Source: Chloroflexota bacterium
GTDB lineage: Bacteria; Chloroflexota; Anaerolineae; Anaerolineales; Villigracilaceae
DNA length: 64,000 bases
Direction: 5' to 3'
Assembly (NCBI GenBank): GCA_016234495.1
Contig: JACRBI010000004.1
Location: 1 to 64,000, forward strand
Shown piece after piece: positions 62,632 through 64,000 of this stretch. The position numbers were made by a program, and so were the translations under genes. Position 1 is the stretch's first letter. Every line of letters begins with the position of its first letter. The notes beneath the pieces are model-generated. The model was not told the DNA's origin and searched no databases. It worked only from the letters and a program-made list of their open reading frames with translations.

Positions 62632-62692
62632 TTGACAGTGGACGATAGACTGTTGACCGTGAAATCGTCCACCGTCTATTGTCCATCGTCTA
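62632..62692. repeat. GACGATAGAC-type repeat between the glycerol genes
   Basis: The words gacagtggacgatagactg and inverse gtccaccgtctattgtccatcgtc make an imperfect hairpin between the kinase stop and the dehydrogenase start codon. It is the intergenic relative of 62020-62080. Confidence 0.75.
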
Positions 62693-62693
62693 A

Positions 62694-64000
62694 TTAGTGA
62701 TGAAATCCCTTCACGGCCTCAACCGCCTTATTCCACTGCGACAATTTCTTTCCTCTTTCTTCCTCACTCATCTTCGGTGAGTAACTTGTCTCAGATTTCC
62801 AATTAGCCGACAACACATCAAAAGATGTTCCCAGCGCAGAGACTCCGGCGAGATTGGCAATCCCAATTGCAGTCGCTTCCAACGCCGCAGAGACTCGCAC
62901 TTCAAGGTCCAGCAAGTCTGCGATCATCTGCATCAGGTAGTGATTGCCCGATGGACCGCCATCCACTTTCAGGTGAGGTGGAGGCGTGCCCGCATCCTGC
63001 GACATGGCTGTCACCACTTCGTAAACCCGACAGGCAATTCCATCCAATGTGGCGCGGACAATATCATCAGAGGTGGTGCTGCGGTTCAAGCCGAACATCG
63101 CGCCTTGCACATCGGTGCGCCAATGCGGAGCGGCGAGTCCCTGCAAAGCCGGGACAACCACCACGCCGCCATCTTTAGAATTATTCGCCGCATTGTGGCT
63201 GGAGGCTGAATCAGGGATAAATTTCAAATTATCTCTCAGCCACTGCACAGCCGAGCCTGTGACAAAGATGCCGCCGTCGAAGGCATAAGCCGTGTGACCG
63301 TTGAAATTCCAGCCGACAGTGGTGAGCAGTCCATTATTCGAAAGTTTTGGTTTATCGCCGATGTTCATTAGCAGAAAACTGCCTGTGCCGAATGAACATT
63401 TCATTTCTCCCGCTTTGAAGCAAGCCTGGCCAAATAGCGCCGCTTGTTGATCGACCAATAACGCATGTAGGGGCAAAGGCTTTCCGTTTCCAAAATCAAC
63501 ATCGCCAATATAGCCGGCGGAAGGTTTCACTTCGGGCAGCATACTGCGCGGTACATCAAATAATTTCAGCAAGTCTTCATCCCACTCGAATTTGTTCATG
63601 TCGAACAAAAGTGTGCGCGAAGCTGTTGACGGGTCAGTAACGTGTAATTTTCCGTTGGTCAAAGACCAGATGACCCAGGTTTCAGTTGTCCCAAATTTTA
63701 ATTTGCCTTCATGTGCTTTTTTGCGAAGGTCGGGATATTTTTCAAACACCCATTTTAATTTCGGCGCGGAGAAATAACTGTCGAGGAGCAACCCTGTCGT
63801 TTGGCGCAGCCAGATCTGGTCGACGGAAGATGCGAGCGAATCGCAGACGGATTGTCCGCGCGTATCCTGCCAGACGATGGCGGGAGTCACCGCCTCGCCT
63901 GTTTCCGCATCCCAAACGACGAATGTTTCGCCCTGGTTGTCAAACCCGACTGCGGAGATTTCATATTTATCAATGAGCGGCGCGCAGGCTTCCTTCACCG
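62694..64000 (-). CDS. Glycerol kinase-like FGGY carbohydrate kinase (5' truncated by window)
   Basis: About 435 residues are visible; the N-terminal part, roughly 60-70 residues with the first phosphate loop, lies outside the window. FGGY features include AIVWQDTRG, LDSYFSAPKLKWV, a VDQQAALFGQ with the catalytic Asp, the FGTGSFLLMNIG ATP segment and VDGGPSGN near the end. Most positions that bind glycerol in GlpK are kept (Trp, Tyr, Asp), but the NQRET motif reads NQGET, so the glycerol-binding Arg is Gly. Genomic context (glycerol-3-phosphate dehydrogenase-like gene 79 bases downstream) supports glycerol, though another polyol cannot be excluded. Confidence 0.85.
   Translation of the reverse strand, partial: VKEACAPLIDKYEISAVGFDNQGETFVVWDAETGEAVTPAIVWQDTRGQSVCDSLASSVDQIWLRQTTGLLLDSYFSAPKLKWVFEKYPDLRKKAHEGKLKFGTTETWVIWSLTNGKLHVTDPSTASRTLLFDMNKFEWDEDLLKLFDVPRSMLPEVKPSAGYIGDVDFGNGKPLPLHALLVDQQAALFGQACFKAGEMKCSFGTGSFLLMNIGDKPKLSNNGLLTTVGWNFNGHTAYAFDGGIFVTGSAVQWLRDNLKFIPDSASSHNAANNSKDGGVVVVPALQGLAAPHWRTDVQGAMFGLNRSTTSDDIVRATLDGIACRVYEVVTAMSQDAGTPPPHLKVDGGPSGNHYLMQMIADLLDLEVRVSAALEATAIGIANLAGVSALGTSFDVLSANWKSETSYSPKMSEEERGKKLSQWNKAVEAVKGFHH

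Overview
The window looks like a chromosomal segment of a Chloroflexota bacterium, most likely class Anaerolineae. This is inferred from gene content and style: moderate GC, many GAF/HD-GYP signalling proteins, lipoproteins, small membrane proteins typical of the group, TopA with an extra N-terminal zinc ribbon, and intergenic gaps packed with short-period imperfect repeats. No prophage, transposase, CRISPR array or plasmid function was recognised. The window ends inside a glycerol-kinase-like gene, and it may start in the last codons of an unidentified gene.

Layout. 1-1150: tRNA-Phe/Gly/Cys operon with a clean promoter and terminator, then a small lipoprotein. 1242-6911: a 1889-residue REC-PAS3-GAF7-HD-GYP response regulator. 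6956-9945 (minus): tyrS, a lipoprotein and an SDR39U1-type epimerase. 10015-10518: a lone HNH endonuclease. 10642-12997 (minus): an ABC exporter whose permease is fused to a SpoIIM domain. 13065-21828 (minus): lgt, a CDP-alcohol phosphatidyltransferase, ftsK, an S1-repeat RNA-binding protein, a membrane-GAF-HTH protein, a GNAT, a membrane protein and purine nucleoside phosphorylase. 21969-26719 (plus): a two-gene cyclic-di-GMP module (membrane GAF HD-GYP plus membrane GAF GGDEF).

26700-36204 (minus): threonine aldolase, rluD, lspA, alr, a GNAT, a DUF1761 protein under a palindromic operator-like site, a lipoprotein cytochrome c, an FGE-fold membrane protein, a CBS-domain cystathionine beta-synthase and a membrane protein. 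36411-40186 (plus): SprA-like metalloprotease, a YtxG/YtxH-like pair, a methyltransferase, a hemolysin III homologue and a DUF4013 protein. 40196-46300: fused MFS/spermidine-synthase-like protein, PAF-acetylhydrolase-like hydrolase, two very small genes, a secreted 5'-nucleotidase and a DUF4342 protein. 46497-49040 (plus): response regulator, tRNA-Leu, dgt and greA.

49116-57839 (minus): membrane protein, methyltransferase plus small membrane protein, topA, mannose-1-phosphate guanylyltransferase, dprA, rimM, khpA and rpsP. Four gaps between successive genes of this run each carry a different repeat. 58314-64000: a PiT phosphate transporter, then a glycerol/glycerol-3-phosphate catabolic cluster on minus (glycerol kinase, a fused flavoprotein dehydrogenase, a 4Fe-4S protein).

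Themes. (1) Cyclic-di-GMP turnover: two HD-GYP proteins and one GGDEF protein, all loaded with GAF/PAS sensors. (2) Envelope biogenesis: lgt and lspA process lipoproteins, of which several are encoded nearby; alr, the phosphatidyltransferase and ManC supply envelope precursors. (3) Several apparently leaderless promoters, with a -10 box ending six bases before ATG. (4) A dispersed collection of short-period and inverted repeats that fills intergenic gaps and in at least three places has become protein-coding sequence (the lspA tail and two segments of the glycerol-3-phosphate dehydrogenase-like fusion). The repeat invasion of operons and reading frames and the unusual domain fusions are the most interesting signals; I did not find a clear defence or other novel multi-gene system.
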